Shown: positions 54,514 through 63,454, counted from the first letter of the stretch. The stretch: 64,000 bases of DNA from an uncultured Oscillospiraceae bacterium (GCA_910578505.1 CAJTPV010000010.1:1-64000); one strand, 5' to 3'. The notes: a model not told the origin generated them from the sequence alone. Numbers and translations are program-made.

Positions 54514-57500
54514 ATGGACGCGCTGACAATTCGCAGATATAAGGGGTTGAGCACCCCCCAGTACCAGCCGGCGGCCCGGGCGGAAAAGCCCGCTGCCGCC
54601 AGTGAGAGCCAGAAGGTGACCCGCTCCACGGGCCTTGCCGTCTCGGAGACTCTGCGGCAGCTCATGGGCAGGGTCAGCCAGATGGAGAGCCACATCCGGG
54701 AGAGCCACCGGACGCTTCAGACGGGCGAGACAGTGCTGGACGAGGTGCGCAGCAGCCTTGAGCGCATCGGGCAGCTGGCGGAGGAGGCCGCAGGCGGCGG
54801 AGAGCCCGACCGCGCCGCTCTGCAGGAGGAGGTGGAGCGGCTGCGGGATGAGATCGGCAGAATGCTTGACAGCGCCGTCGTCGGGGACACCCACCTGTTT
54901 CTGGACGAGGAGGCGGGCATTGCGGACGATCTGGAGGCGCTGCTGCAGGCTGTCAAGGACGGCGGCCAGGACAAGGAGACGCAGCCGCTCCCCGACTGGC
55001 TGGTGAAGGGGATGACCATGGGCGCACCCACCCGCCAGCAGCTGCTGGCCGCTCTGGGGCTGGGAGAAAACGCCAGCAGTGCGCAGCTGATGGCCGCCAT
55101 TGCGGACCACCCGCCGGAGAGCAATCCCGCGACGGCCTACCTGGCCGCGCTGTATTTGGGCACGGTGATCGCCGGGGGCGACCCCGCCGATGGTCTCGAC
55201 CCCCAGCTGGCTATGGAGGGCCTCCAGAAGCTGCTGGAGGAGGTGCAGGACGGCACGCCGCTGGACGAGGCCATTGAACTGCTGACCGACGGGGCCTTCA
55301 CCAGTCTGGCGGACTTTCAGGCCCAGTTTACCGATGGCACAGCGCCGGGACTGGAGCAGTTTTTGACAAATCTGCTGCTGGCCAGCGGGGAAGCGCCTGC
55401 CCTGCCGGAGTCCCCCGGACTGAATCTGCCCGGCGGACTCGCCGGACTGAAGCTGGAGCTGATGCTGACGCTTCTGGACGCCCTGCCGGGCGCGGAGAGA
55501 GCTGCGGCGGAACCGGCTGCTGCGTCCGGCAGCGGAAGCGCAGCCGTTGGCGCCACCGGCGCGGAGGGCGCGTCCGCCAACGCCGGGGCCGCCTCGTCCG
55601 CCAGCACCTCCGTCCTGCAATTGGGAAATGTCCTGGTCATGGGCCGGGACCTCTCCGGCGTATCCTTCGATACCTCCACCGGCCTGCTGACCATAGGCGG
55701 GACGGCGGACGTGACCATCCGGGGGGCGGGACAGGGCGACCCCGCCATTTTGCTGACCGGCTCCGGGACGGTGACGCTAAAGGGCGTGCATACGCCGGCA
55801 TTGACCGTCGGTACCGCTCTGGCCCGTGTTTTTACTGCGGGAGAGACCGTGCTGCAGGAGGTCCGGCTGCAGCACGGCGCGTCCCTCACGCTGGGCAGCG
55901 GCGGACGGCTGGAGATCGGCGTCCTCCACGGCGATCGCTCCAATGCCCTGCATCTGACCGGCGGCGCGGTGATCGTGCCGGGGAAAGCGGGCGAGGTGTA
56001 TGGGACCCTCTCGGTCCCCGTGTTTCTGGACGGGGCCGTATCCCTGGCGGCCCACGCCGCCCATGTGAGCAGCGCCAACGGCAAATCCCTGGAGCCCTTT
56101 GATATGATCTTGAAAACCCTGCTTCCCGGCTGGGACAGCATCACCTCCCTGATGATCGACGGCAAACAGGCCAGAATGTCCCTGCTGGGCGGCGAGACAG
56201 CCGACCCCGCCCGGCTCTGGCTGGCTAAGGACGACGGCTCCCACGGCTTCCCGGTCCACACCGTCGTCATCCGGGGCCGGGACCGCTCTGGGCAGTCCCA
56301 GACCCGGTACGCCTTCCTGCGCTGGGACCTGCAGTCGGAGTCCTTCCTGGAAACCGGCATGTACCCCAACCCCTTTACCGTCACCGGCGGCCAGGAGTAC
56401 GTGGACTGGATCTACGATGAGCTGACCCAGACCCTGCGCATCCTGTCCAACCAGGTGACCGCCGTCTCCGGCGGCATCGGGACGGACGCGGAGCAGGTCC
56501 CCTTCAGCGGCAGAATCGCCCTGGCGGACCGCATCGGCGCCATGCGGCTGGACCTGAACGGCGTGGTCTGCCGGGTGTCCCGCGGCAGGGCCTTCAGCCT
56601 GGGCCGGGAGAACGACGTGACGCTGATTCTGCCCAGCGGCGCGGACAACTTTTTCCAGAGCGGCGCGGGCTGCGCGGGGATTTCCGTCCGGGAGAGCACC
56701 ACGCTGTGCATCGGCTGCGCCCCGCCCCGCAGCAGCCGGGACCCCGCCGGGACCCTCACCGCCGCCAGCGGCGCAGGCGGCGCGGGTATTGGCCGGGACA
56801 GCGGCGGCAGCAAGGACCGCACCAGCCAAATCCTGATCCAGGGCGGCGTGATCACCGCCGCCGGGACAGAGGGCGGCGCGGGCATCGGCGCGGGCAAACG
56901 GGGCTTTATGGGCGCCATCGTGATTACAGGCGGCATCATCACCGCCACTGGCTCCGGCGGCGGCGCAGGCATCGGCGGCGCGCTGGGCGCGCCGGCAGGC
57001 GATATCAGCATTTCCGGCGGCACGATCACCGCGTCAGCTGTTGGTCACGCCGCTGCCATCGGCGCGGGGATGCAGGGGGCCAGCGGCGACATCAGCATTT
57101 CCGGCAGCGCCCGCATCCTGAAGGCCCTGGGCGGCGACCCCGGCGCGGATATCGGCGGCAGTCTCTTCGGCGGCTGCGGGAATGTGCGCATATCCGGCGG
57201 CGCGGACATCGGCTGCGCCCGGCTCCGGCGGCGGTCCGGCGTGCCCCTGCGGATGGGGGAAACCACGGTGACGCTGCCCCAGTTCCGCCTCTCCCCCCGC
57301 TCGCTGCGCCTGGACCGTCTGAACGTCCTGACGCGGGAGTACGCCCAGGCCGCCGTCAAGACCATCGACACGGACCGGCGCTGGATCGACCAGATCCAGT
57401 CGGTATACAGCGCGCTGTATACCCAGCTGGAGCAGAGCCGCCTCCTGAATGCCAAGCAGTATGTCAATGTGTCCGGCGGCATGGTGCGGGATTCCGGCGC

Positions 57501-57603
57501 GGCCAGCGCCCTGCTGAAGGATATGCGGGCGTCGATTCCCTCCCAGACCATGTCTACCTATGGCAAACGGGATATGGACGATGTGCGGCGGCTGCTGTGG
57601 TAA
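54514..57603 (+). CDS. giant flagellin-like protein with inserted beta-solenoid (novel chimera)
   Basis: 1,029 residues. Residues about 35-130 read as a flagellin D1 helix pair: GLAVSETLRQL, TLQTGETVLDEV, LERIGQLAEEAAGG and DRAALQEEVERLRDEI. The last 95 residues match the flagellin C-terminus: AAVKTIDTDRRWIDQIQSV, then VRDSGAASALLKDM and a final RRLLW. Between them lie a helical part (about 170-320), an Ala/Gly/Ser linker, beta strands, and GGAGIG-type glycine-rich repeats (four to five, about 56758-57210) typical of beta-solenoid surface proteins. No signal peptide, as for flagellins. ATG 54514 has AAAGGAGG 8 bases upstream. No other flagellar gene is here; filament subunit, cap-like or adhesive role is inferred. 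Confidence 0.85.
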   Translation: MDALTIRRYKGLSTPQYQPAARAEKPAAASESQKVTRSTGLAVSETLRQLMGRVSQMESHIRESHRTLQTGETVLDEVRSSLERIGQLAEEAAGGGEPDRAALQEEVERLRDEIGRMLDSAVVGDTHLFLDEEAGIADDLEALLQAVKDGGQDKETQPLPDWLVKGMTMGAPTRQQLLAALGLGENASSAQLMAAIADHPPESNPATAYLAALYLGTVIAGGDPADGLDPQLAMEGLQKLLEEVQDGTPLDEAIELLTDGAFTSLADFQAQFTDGTAPGLEQFLTNLLLASGEAPALPESPGLNLPGGLAGLKLELMLTLLDALPGAERAAAEPAAASGSGSAAVGATGAEGASANAGAASSASTSVLQLGNVLVMGRDLSGVSFDTSTGLLTIGGTADVTIRGAGQGDPAILLTGSGTVTLKGVHTPALTVGTALARVFTAGETVLQEVRLQHGASLTLGSGGRLEIGVLHGDRSNALHLTGGAVIVPGKAGEVYGTLSVPVFLDGAVSLAAHAAHVSSANGKSLEPFDMILKTLLPGWDSITSLMIDGKQARMSLLGGETADPARLWLAKDDGSHGFPVHTVVIRGRDRSGQSQTRYAFLRWDLQSESFLETGMYPNPFTVTGGQEYVDWIYDELTQTLRILSNQVTAVSGGIGTDAEQVPFSGRIALADRIGAMRLDLNGVVCRVSRGRAFSLGRENDVTLILPSGADNFFQSGAGCAGISVRESTTLCIGCAPPRSSRDPAGTLTAASGAGGAGIGRDSGGSKDRTSQILIQGGVITAAGTEGGAGIGAGKRGFMGAIVITGGIITATGSGGGAGIGGALGAPAGDISISGGTITASAVGHAAAIGAGMQGASGDISISGSARILKALGGDPGADIGGSLFGGCGNVRISGGADIGCARLRRRSGVPLRMGETTVTLPQFRLSPRSLRLDRLNVLTREYAQAAVKTIDTDRRWIDQIQSVYSALYTQLEQSRLLNAKQYVNVSGGMVRDSGAASALLKDMRASIPSQTMSTYGKRDMDDVRRLLW

Positions 57604-57637
57604 TGCTTTTCCCTTGCAAAATAAACGTTGGCTAAAC

Positions 57638-57683
57638 AGCAAATCCGGTGCGGTATCTCTGCGGTACTGCATCGGATTTTGCT
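57638..57683 (+). terminator. imperfect terminator of the flagellin-like gene
   Basis: AGCAAATCCGGTGC (57638 on) pairs with GCATCGGATTTTGCT (ending 57683) with a bulge and one wobble, about 35 bases after the stop. The T-run is within the arm (TTTT) rather than after it. Confidence 0.55.
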
Positions 57684-57742
57684 ATGTCCAGAAATTTGGC
57701 AGTCTGCCTAAAACTCTGCTCAAAAACTTTTGGTTTTGCCCC

Positions 57743-57771
57743 TTGAAAACAGCAGAATATTCTGCTATAAT
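57743..57771 (+). promoter_or_regulatory. promoter of the M81 peptidase gene with a palindromic operator in the spacer
   Basis: TTGAAA (57743-57748) and TATAAT (57766-57771), spacer 17. AGCAGAATATTCTGCT (57751-57766) is a perfect 16-base palindrome filling the spacer and touching the -10, an ideal repressor site. The leader to ATG 57830 is about 50 bases. Confidence 0.75.
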
Positions 57772-57829
57772 CTTCAAACTGTTTGTCACGCCCGCCAATT
57801 TTCGCTATTTTTTTGAGGAGGCATCCGCT

Positions 57830-59338
57830 ATGAAACGAGTCCTAGTCGCTTCTATGCACCATGAGTCCAATTCCTTCAGCCCCATCGTCGCCGGACGGGA
57901 CGACTTCCATGTCCTCCGCGGCGCGGAGGTTTTCCAGCATCTGTGCCCAAACAGCTCCCTGACCGGCGTCATCCAGACCCTGCAGGACCAGGGCTATGAG
58001 GTGGTCCCCACAGCCTTCGCCTCCGCCGTGCCCAACGGCCAGGTGGACCGGGACTTTTATCTGGCGTTGAAGGCCGAAATCCTCCGCTCCGCCAGAGCGG
58101 CCCAGGCCGAGGCCCCCATCGACGCCATTACCCTCGCCCTCCACGGCTCCATGTACATCCAGGGGCTGGGGGACGCAGAGGGGTACCTGCTGGAGGAGCT
58201 ACGGGAAATCTTCCCCGAAATCCCCCTCTTCTGCGCCCTGGATATGCACACCACCATGACCCAGCGGATGCACGACAACTGCGACGGCTTTGTGGGCTAC
58301 AAATGCGCGCCCCACACAGACCAGCTTGAGACCGGCGTCCACGCCGCCCGCATGACCATCGCCGCCCTGGAAAACGGCGTCAAGGCCGCTTCGGCCTGGG
58401 TCAGGATTCCGCTGCTGATTGCCGGGGAGCAGTCCTCCACCACCGTGCAGCCCATGATCGACCTCATCAACGCCCTCCGGGAGACGGAAAAGCAGCCCGG
58501 CATCCTGGCCTGCTCCTACCTGATGGGCTTCCCCTGGTGCGATAACGAGGACAGCTCCGCCGCCGTCTATGTGACTGCGGACAATCAGGCGCTGGCGGAC
58601 CGGGAGGCCCTGCGTCTGGCGGAGCTGCTGTGGAGCAGAAAGGACGATTTCTGCTTCCAGACGGAGACATACCCCCAGCAGGAGGCGCTGGATGTGGCTT
58701 TCCGGGCCGTCCAGGAGGGGCAGGCCCGCCCCATCTACCTCTCTGACTCCGGCGACAACCCCACCGCCGGCTCCTCCTCCGACTGCACGGGCTTCCTGCG
58801 GCTGCTGATGGAGGACCAGCGCACCCAGGGGCTGCGGGTCCTCTTCGGCGGCATCTACGACCCGGAGGCCGTCCGGGCCTGCCGGGGCAAGGTGGGGCAG
58901 GAGATCACCCTCACCTTCGGCGCTTCCTTTGACACAGTTACCTCCCAGCCCATCACCGCCGCCGGCACGGTGGAGGCATTTATTGAGGATTGGGACGGCT
59001 CCCCGCTGAAAACCAGTCTGGCCCTGTTCCGCTCCTGCGGGGTAGACATCGTGCTGGCGGAGACCCATATCGGCTACACAGACCCGGAGGTCTTCTCGGA
59101 CCTGGGCCGGGACCCGCGGGAGGCGGACATCGTCGTCTGCAAGCTGGGGTACCTCACCGCCGCCCAGGCCGCCGTGGCCGCCAGGAGCATCATGGCTCTG
59201 TCCAAGGGCAGCACCAATGAGGACCTGAAGGACCTGCGCTATGTCAAGGTGCCCCGGCCCCTCTTCCCCCTGGACAGCCGTTTTCCCTACGCGCCGCGGG
59301 AATACCTGACGGGCAGAGGCGGCCGCTGCGCCCGGTGA
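57830..59338 (+). CDS. M81-family metallopeptidase (MlrC-like)
   Basis: 502 residues of the MlrC family, named after the microcystin-degrading protein that cleaves linear peptides. Visible are SMHHESNSFSP at the N-terminus, ITLALHGSMYIQGLGD, LDMHTTMTQ and a C-terminal LSDSGDNPTAGSSSD segment that supplies further metal ligands. Length is normal. In gut Firmicutes these are orphan peptidases or amidohydrolases; substrate unknown. ATG 57830 has GAGGAGG 8 bases upstream. It is controlled by the promoter with the palindrome; no transporter is adjacent. Confidence 0.9.
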   Translation: MKRVLVASMHHESNSFSPIVAGRDDFHVLRGAEVFQHLCPNSSLTGVIQTLQDQGYEVVPTAFASAVPNGQVDRDFYLALKAEILRSARAAQAEAPIDAITLALHGSMYIQGLGDAEGYLLEELREIFPEIPLFCALDMHTTMTQRMHDNCDGFVGYKCAPHTDQLETGVHAARMTIAALENGVKAASAWVRIPLLIAGEQSSTTVQPMIDLINALRETEKQPGILACSYLMGFPWCDNEDSSAAVYVTADNQALADREALRLAELLWSRKDDFCFQTETYPQQEALDVAFRAVQEGQARPIYLSDSGDNPTAGSSSDCTGFLRLLMEDQRTQGLRVLFGGIYDPEAVRACRGKVGQEITLTFGASFDTVTSQPITAAGTVEAFIEDWDGSPLKTSLALFRSCGVDIVLAETHIGYTDPEVFSDLGRDPREADIVVCKLGYLTAAQAAVAARSIMALSKGSTNEDLKDLRYVKVPRPLFPLDSRFPYAPREYLTGRGGRCAR

Positions 59339-59404
59339 TTGCCCAAAGAAAGCGATACCGACAAAAACAGTATAAAAGCACTTAAAAATAGTAGAATCGC
59401 GTAC

Positions 59405-59433
59405 TTTACAAAGTATTTGGAACATGATATACT
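59405..59433 (+). promoter_or_regulatory. birA promoter
   Basis: TTTACA (59405-59410) and TATACT (59428-59433), spacer 17. An imperfect inverted repeat (CCCTATA, then TATAAGGG) lies between the -10 and the ribosome site. Confidence 0.65.
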
Positions 59434-59465
59434 ACCCCTATATTCTATAAGGGAGGATAGAGGCC

Positions 59466-60458
59466 ATGGGTAGAGAACGTGTTTACCAGCTGCTCCAGGA
59501 GAGGCGGGGAAAGTTTTTTTCCGGTCAGGAGATCAGCAAGCGCCTGGGCGTCAGCCGCGCCGCCGTGTGGAAATCTATCGACCGCCTGCGGCGGGACGGC
59601 TATATCATTGACGCCCGTACCGGCTTGGGCTACCGCCTCTCCGCCGCACCGGACGTGCTGGTGGAGCGGGAAGTTCGCCACTTTATGCGTCAGGACACCG
59701 TCTGCCCGGAGCTGCGGTGCCTGGAGGAGGTGGATTCCACAAACTCCTATTTGAAGCGGGAGGCGCTGCAGGGCGCGCCCCACAGGACCGCCGTCACCGC
59801 CAACTGCCAGACCGCCGGGCGGGGCCGCCGGGAGCGGGGCTTTGTCTCGCCGGCGGGGAAGGGCGTCTATCTCTCCGTGCTGCTGCGGCCCCATCTGCCG
59901 CCCCAGTCTCTGCTGGGAGCCACCGGCATGGCCGCTGTGGCGGTGTGCAACGCCGTGGAGCGTACGGCGGGGGTCCGGCCGGGGATCAAGTGGACCAACG
60001 ACCTGGTCCTCAACGGCAAAAAGCTGTGCGGCATTCTGACGGAGCTGTCCGTGGAGGGGGAGACCGGCATGGCGGAATCTCTGATTATCGGCGCGGGGGT
60101 CAATGTGAGCCAGGAGCCGGAGGACTTCGGCCCGGAGGTGGCGGAGATTGCCACGTCCCTGGCCCAGGAGGGCTACCAGGTGTCCCTGGCCGCCCTGGCC
60201 GCTGCGATGATTGAGGAGCTGTATGAGCTGGGGGACGCTTTGGGCGGCGACATCAGCCGGTGGGTGGATGCCTACCGGCGGGACTGCGTCACCCTGGGCA
60301 AGCAGGTGCGGCTTATGTGGACCGATGAGCAGGAGGAGGCCGCGGCGCTGGATGTGGACGGCCAGTTCGGCCTGATCGTGCAGCTGCGGGACGGCTCCCG
60401 GCGCACGGTGCGCACGGGCGAGGTGTCCGTGCGGGGTATGTACGGGTACCTTGACTAA
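59466..60458 (+). CDS. birA: biotin operon repressor / biotin-[acetyl-CoA-carboxylase] ligase
   Basis: 330 residues: N-terminal winged HTH (ISKRLGVSRAAVWKSIDRLR), then the ligase domain with the biotinyl-AMP loop GRGRRERGF, VKWTNDLVLNG-like KWTNDLVLNGKK, and the small C-terminal SH3-like domain. Attaches biotin to carboxylases and represses biotin genes when charged. ATG 59466 follows GGGAGG by 9 bases. The ChrA genes follow after about 45 bases, in the same direction. Confidence 0.96.
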   Translation: MGRERVYQLLQERRGKFFSGQEISKRLGVSRAAVWKSIDRLRRDGYIIDARTGLGYRLSAAPDVLVEREVRHFMRQDTVCPELRCLEEVDSTNSYLKREALQGAPHRTAVTANCQTAGRGRRERGFVSPAGKGVYLSVLLRPHLPPQSLLGATGMAAVAVCNAVERTAGVRPGIKWTNDLVLNGKKLCGILTELSVEGETGMAESLIIGAGVNVSQEPEDFGPEVAEIATSLAQEGYQVSLAALAAAMIEELYELGDALGGDISRWVDAYRRDCVTLGKQVRLMWTDEQEEAAALDVDGQFGLIVQLRDGSRRTVRTGEVSVRGMYGYLD

Positions 60459-60504
60459 CGATCTACCGTACACATTACTACAAACAACAAGGGGTCATTT
60501 AGGT

Positions 60505-61035
60505 ATGAATATCCTGGTGGATCTGTTCGTCACCTTTGCGAAGGTGGGCGTTATGACATTCGGCGGCGGCTATGCCATGCTGCCGATCCTGCAGCGGGAG
60601 GTGGTGGACAACAAGGGCTGGGCCACGGAGGAGGAGCTGATGGACTATTTCGCCATCGGCCAGTGTACGCCGGGCATCATCGCCGTCAATACCGCCACCT
60701 TTATCGGGCAGAAATGCAGGGGGACCATCGGCGGCATCCTGGCCACGCTGGGCGTCGTGTTCCCCTCCCTGATCATCATCTCCCTGCTGGCGGGGGTCAT
60801 CACGGCGTTCTCCCACCTGGCCTGGGTGCGGCACGCCTTCGGCGGGATCCGCATCTGCGTGTGCGTGCTGATTCTCAACGCGGTGGTGAAGCTCTACAAA
60901 AAGGCTGTGGTGGACAAAGCCACCCTGGCCATTTTCGTGGTGGTGGCGCTGGGCAGCTACTTCAGCGCCCTCAGTCCGGTGGTCTTTGTGCTGCTGGCCG
61001 CTGCTATGGGCATTGCGCTGCAGGTAAGGAGGTGA
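60505..61035 (+). CDS. chrA: chromate transporter half-protein, N-type (ChrA)
   Basis: 176-residue CHR domain with about six membrane segments and the family signature FGGGYAMLPILQ, then GQCTPGIIAVNTATFIG. The clostridial short-chain CHR proteins work as pairs of half subunits; the second half follows at 61041. The start at 60505 is preferred (AAGGGG and AGGT upstream). Chromate export is the characterised role of the family; the natural substrate in an anaerobe is uncertain. Confidence 0.9.
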   Translation: MNILVDLFVTFAKVGVMTFGGGYAMLPILQREVVDNKGWATEEELMDYFAIGQCTPGIIAVNTATFIGQKCRGTIGGILATLGVVFPSLIIISLLAGVITAFSHLAWVRHAFGGIRICVCVLILNAVVKLYKKAVVDKATLAIFVVVALGSYFSALSPVVFVLLAAAMGIALQVRR

Positions 61036-61040
61036 TAAGG

Positions 61041-61637
61041 ATGCTGTATCTTCGCCTGTTTTGGGAATTTTTTAAGACCGGACTCTTTGCCGTCGGCGGC
61101 GGTATGGCAACCATTCCCTTCCTCTACGACATGGCCGCCGCCACCGGTTGGTTTACCGGCGACGATGTGGCGAACATGATTGCTGTGGGAGAGTCCACCC
61201 CAGGGCCGATCGGCGTCAACATGGCCACCTACGTGGGCTATCTGACCGGGCAGGGCGAGGGCGGTCTGGCTGGCGCGCTGCTGGGGGCTGTGATCGCCAC
61301 TGTCGGGCTGGTGACGCCGTCCATCCTTGTGATCTTGATCATCGCCGCGTTCCTGAAGAGCTTCCGGGACAGCCGGTATGTGCAAAATGCGTTTTATGGC
61401 CTGCGGCCCGCCTCGGCGGGGCTGATTTCCGCCGCCGGGCTGAGCGTGGCGATATCCAACCTCTTCTTCCCCGACGTGCTGGCCCAGGGGTTCCAGCTGG
61501 CGGCTCTCAACTGGAAGGGCTGGATTCTGGCCGCCGTGCTGTGGGTTTTGACCAACAAGGTCAAGAAGACGAAAGGACTGCACCCCATCCTGTTCATCCT
61601 GGCTGCCGCCGTGGTGGGCGTTTTGTGGAGTATGTAG
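61041..61637 (+). CDS. chrA: chromate transporter half-protein, second subunit (ChrA)
   Basis: 198-residue CHR domain: AVGGGMATIPFLYDM, then GESTPGPIGVNMATYVGY, and about six membrane helices, with a C-terminal pair (WILAAVLWVLTN, HPILFILAAAVVGVL). Partner of the preceding gene, beginning five bases after its stop with AAGGAGG in the ribosome site, so both are translated together. It ends at the strong terminator 61645-61692. Confidence 0.9.
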   Translation: MLYLRLFWEFFKTGLFAVGGGMATIPFLYDMAAATGWFTGDDVANMIAVGESTPGPIGVNMATYVGYLTGQGEGGLAGALLGAVIATVGLVTPSILVILIIAAFLKSFRDSRYVQNAFYGLRPASAGLISAAGLSVAISNLFFPDVLAQGFQLAALNWKGWILAAVLWVLTNKVKKTKGLHPILFILAAAVVGVLWSM

Positions 61638-61644
61638 CGGCAGA

Positions 61645-61692
61645 AAAACCGCTCCGAGCGACCTGACAGCAGGCGGCCCGGAGCGGTTTTTT
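61645..61692. terminator. strong bidirectional terminator
   Basis: AAAACCGCTCCG (61645-61656) pairs with CGGAGCGGTTTT (61679-61690); TTTTTT follows on the plus strand and the A-run at 61644-61648 gives a T-run on the minus strand. Serves chrA and the convergent cysK gene. Confidence 0.9.
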
Positions 61693-61778
61693 ATTTGCCG
61701 TGGCTTGCAGCCATATAATGGGGAGCATACTCGCAAGGAATCTCCCTCTCGTTGCCAGAGGCCCGCCCCCGCTCTGCG

Positions 61779-62711
61779 TCAGTCGCTGAACAGCGGCGTG
61801 GAGAGATAGCGGTCGCCGGTATCCGGCAGCAGGGCCACGATGGTCCTGCCCTTGTTCTCCGGCCTCTTCGCCAGCTGGAGGGCGGCCCAGACAGCCGCGC
61901 CGGAGGATATGCCGGCCAATATGCCCTCCGAACGCCCCAGGCGCTTCCCGGCGGCAAAGGCGTCCTCATTCTCCACGGTGATGACCTCATCATAGACCGA
62001 TGTGTTCAGCACCCCCGGCACAAACCCGGCTCCAATGCCCTGGATCTTGTGGGCGCCGGCAATCCCCCTGCTCAGCACCGGGGAGGAGGCCGGTTCCACG
62101 GCCACCACCTTTACGCCGGGATTTTGGCTCTTCAAATACTCGCCCACACCGGTCAGCGTGCCGCCGGTGCCCACGCCGGCCACAAAGATGTCCACCGCGC
62201 CGTCCGTGTCCGCCCAGATTTCGGGGCCGGTGGTCTCCCTGTGGACCGCGGGATTGGCGGGATTGACAAATTGACCGGGAATAAAGCTGTTGGGCGTCTG
62301 CGCCGCCAGCTCATCCGCCTTGGCGATGGCCCCCGTCATCCCCTTGGCTCCGTCGGTCAGCACCAGCTCAGCGCCGTAAGCCTTCATCAGCTGCCGCCGC
62401 TCCACGCTCATGGTCTCCGGCATGACGATGATGATCCGATAGCCCTTTGCCGCCGCCACGGAGGCCAGGCCGATGCCCGTGTTGCCGGAGGTAGGCTCTA
62501 TGATGACGGAACCGGGCTTCAGCAGCCCCTTTTTCTCCGCGTCGTCAATCATGGCCTTGGCGATGCGGTCCTTCACGCTGCCGGCGGGGTTGAAGTATTC
62601 CAGCTTCGCCAGGACCCTGGCCTCCAGGCCGTCCTCCTGCTCCATATGGGTCAGCTCCAGCAGCGGGGTTTTTCCGATCAATTGGTCGGCGGATGTATAG
62701 ATGTTGCTCAC
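61779..62711 (-). CDS. cysK: cysteine synthase A (O-acetylserine sulfhydrylase)
   Basis: PLP enzyme making L-cysteine from O-acetylserine and sulfide. The 310-residue protein has the PLP Lys in NPAGSVKDR, the substrate loop EPTSGNTGIG, and the phosphate-binding GTGGTLTG. The frame extends to an ATG at 62732, but GTG 62711 has GGAGG 8 bases upstream and yields the family start (SNIYTSADQLIGKTP). It has its own consensus promoter. Its leader is only about 70 bases, too short for a T-box. Confidence 0.96.
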   Translation of the reverse strand: MSNIYTSADQLIGKTPLLELTHMEQEDGLEARVLAKLEYFNPAGSVKDRIAKAMIDDAEKKGLLKPGSVIIEPTSGNTGIGLASVAAAKGYRIIIVMPETMSVERRQLMKAYGAELVLTDGAKGMTGAIAKADELAAQTPNSFIPGQFVNPANPAVHRETTGPEIWADTDGAVDIFVAGVGTGGTLTGVGEYLKSQNPGVKVVAVEPASSPVLSRGIAGAHKIQGIGAGFVPGVLNTSVYDEVITVENEDAFAAGKRLGRSEGILAGISSGAAVWAALQLAKRPENKGRTIVALLPDTGDRYLSTPLFSD

Positions 62712-62788
62712 GGGAATGTCCTCCTGTTCCAAAGATATTGGCTCGTCTAATTTACATATGTTTTCTGTGGGTTAATTGGTATATTCGT

Positions 62789-62817
62789 ATTATAGAGGTT
62801 TGCCTCCCCGCTGTCAA
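62789..62817 (-). promoter_or_regulatory. perfect consensus promoter of cysK
   Basis: On the minus strand TTGACA (62817-62812) and TATAAT (62794-62789), spacer 17. The first transcribed bases contain ATACCAATTAA, a possible target of a Rrf2/CymR-type cysteine repressor, but I cannot verify that from sequence alone. Confidence 0.8.
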
Positions 62818-62939
62818 CGGCGTTTTTCACAAATTCTGCCTGCGGCGTCCCGCTAAAGTTGTTGACCGGCGCTTTCGCGCCGCGCGCACCGTCTCCGCAG
62901 CTCCGCTGAAAAAATTTTAAAAATCCGCCGTTTTCCCTC

Positions 62940-62968
62940 TTGACTTTTGGGAAAAAGTCGGGTATCAT
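62940..62968 (+). promoter_or_regulatory. ylxM-ffh promoter
   Basis: TTGACT (62940-62945) and TATCAT (62963-62968), spacer 17; RNA would begin near 62975, leaving a leader of about 45 bases to GTG 63022. Confidence 0.7.
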
Positions 62969-63021
62969 AATTCTTGTTTGTAAAGTCCAAACGCTTTACA
63001 CAGAGAAAGGGGCGGCTGACC

Positions 63022-63387
63022 GTGAAAAACCAAACCTACCGCATGACCATGCTGTTTGATTTTTACGGGGAGCTTCTGACAGACCGGCAGAGGGAGTTCT
63101 TTGACCTCTACTACAACGAGGACCTGAGCCTGTCGGAAATCGCCGAGAACAGCGGCATCAGCCGCCAGGGCGTACGGGATGTGATCGTCCGGGCCGAGGC
63201 TGTCATGCAGGAAGTGGAGGACAAAACCGGCCTCATCCGCCGCTATACCCAGATGCAGACCCACATCAATACAATTGTAAACGCCGCGGCTGAAATCAAA
63301 ACCATCAATTACCGCCAGTATGAGGACCCCCGCGTGGATTTTCTGGCGGATTCCATTGCCAGGGCCGCCCAGGCTCTGAAGGAGTAG
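63022..63387 (+). CDS. ylxM: SRP-associated putative HTH protein YlxM
   Basis: 121 residues, with LTDRQREFFDLYYNEDLSLS and IAENSGISRQGVRDVI: a sigma-70 region 4-like helix-turn-helix of the YlxM/UPF0122 family. Members bind Ffh or SRP RNA and stimulate the SRP in some Gram-positives. GTG 63022 (GGGGCGG upstream) is preferred over the frame start at 62974, which lies before the expected RNA start. It is next to ffh, the conserved order. Confidence 0.92.
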   Translation: MKNQTYRMTMLFDFYGELLTDRQREFFDLYYNEDLSLSEIAENSGISRQGVRDVIVRAEAVMQEVEDKTGLIRRYTQMQTHINTIVNAAAEIKTINYRQYEDPRVDFLADSIARAAQALKE

Positions 63388-63454
63388 TCCGGCGGCGCCC
63401 GGCAGAAAAAGAGCGCTGTATGTAGGAGAATCGTATTAAAGAGGAGTTTTCGCA

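Noticed and set aside
54333..54695. Longer methyltransferase start (frame open to 54695)
   Set aside because: The promoter at 54333-54361 lies within the extension and RNA would start near 54326; the extra residues have no domain character.
56758..57210. GGAGIG repeats considered as a sequence repeat or CRISPR-like array
   Set aside because: The repetition is at protein level, with diverged codons and irregular spacing, inside one long gene; no conserved repeat-spacer pattern.
60505..61637. Split chromate transporter as a broken single gene
   Set aside because: Each half has its own strong start and ribosome site and carries the CHR motif; two-gene short-chain ChrA pairs are normal in Firmicutes.
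62712..62788. T-box or SAM riboswitch before cysK
   Set aside because: The leader from the promoter is only about 70 bases, and I see no T-box sequence or aptamer-like stems.
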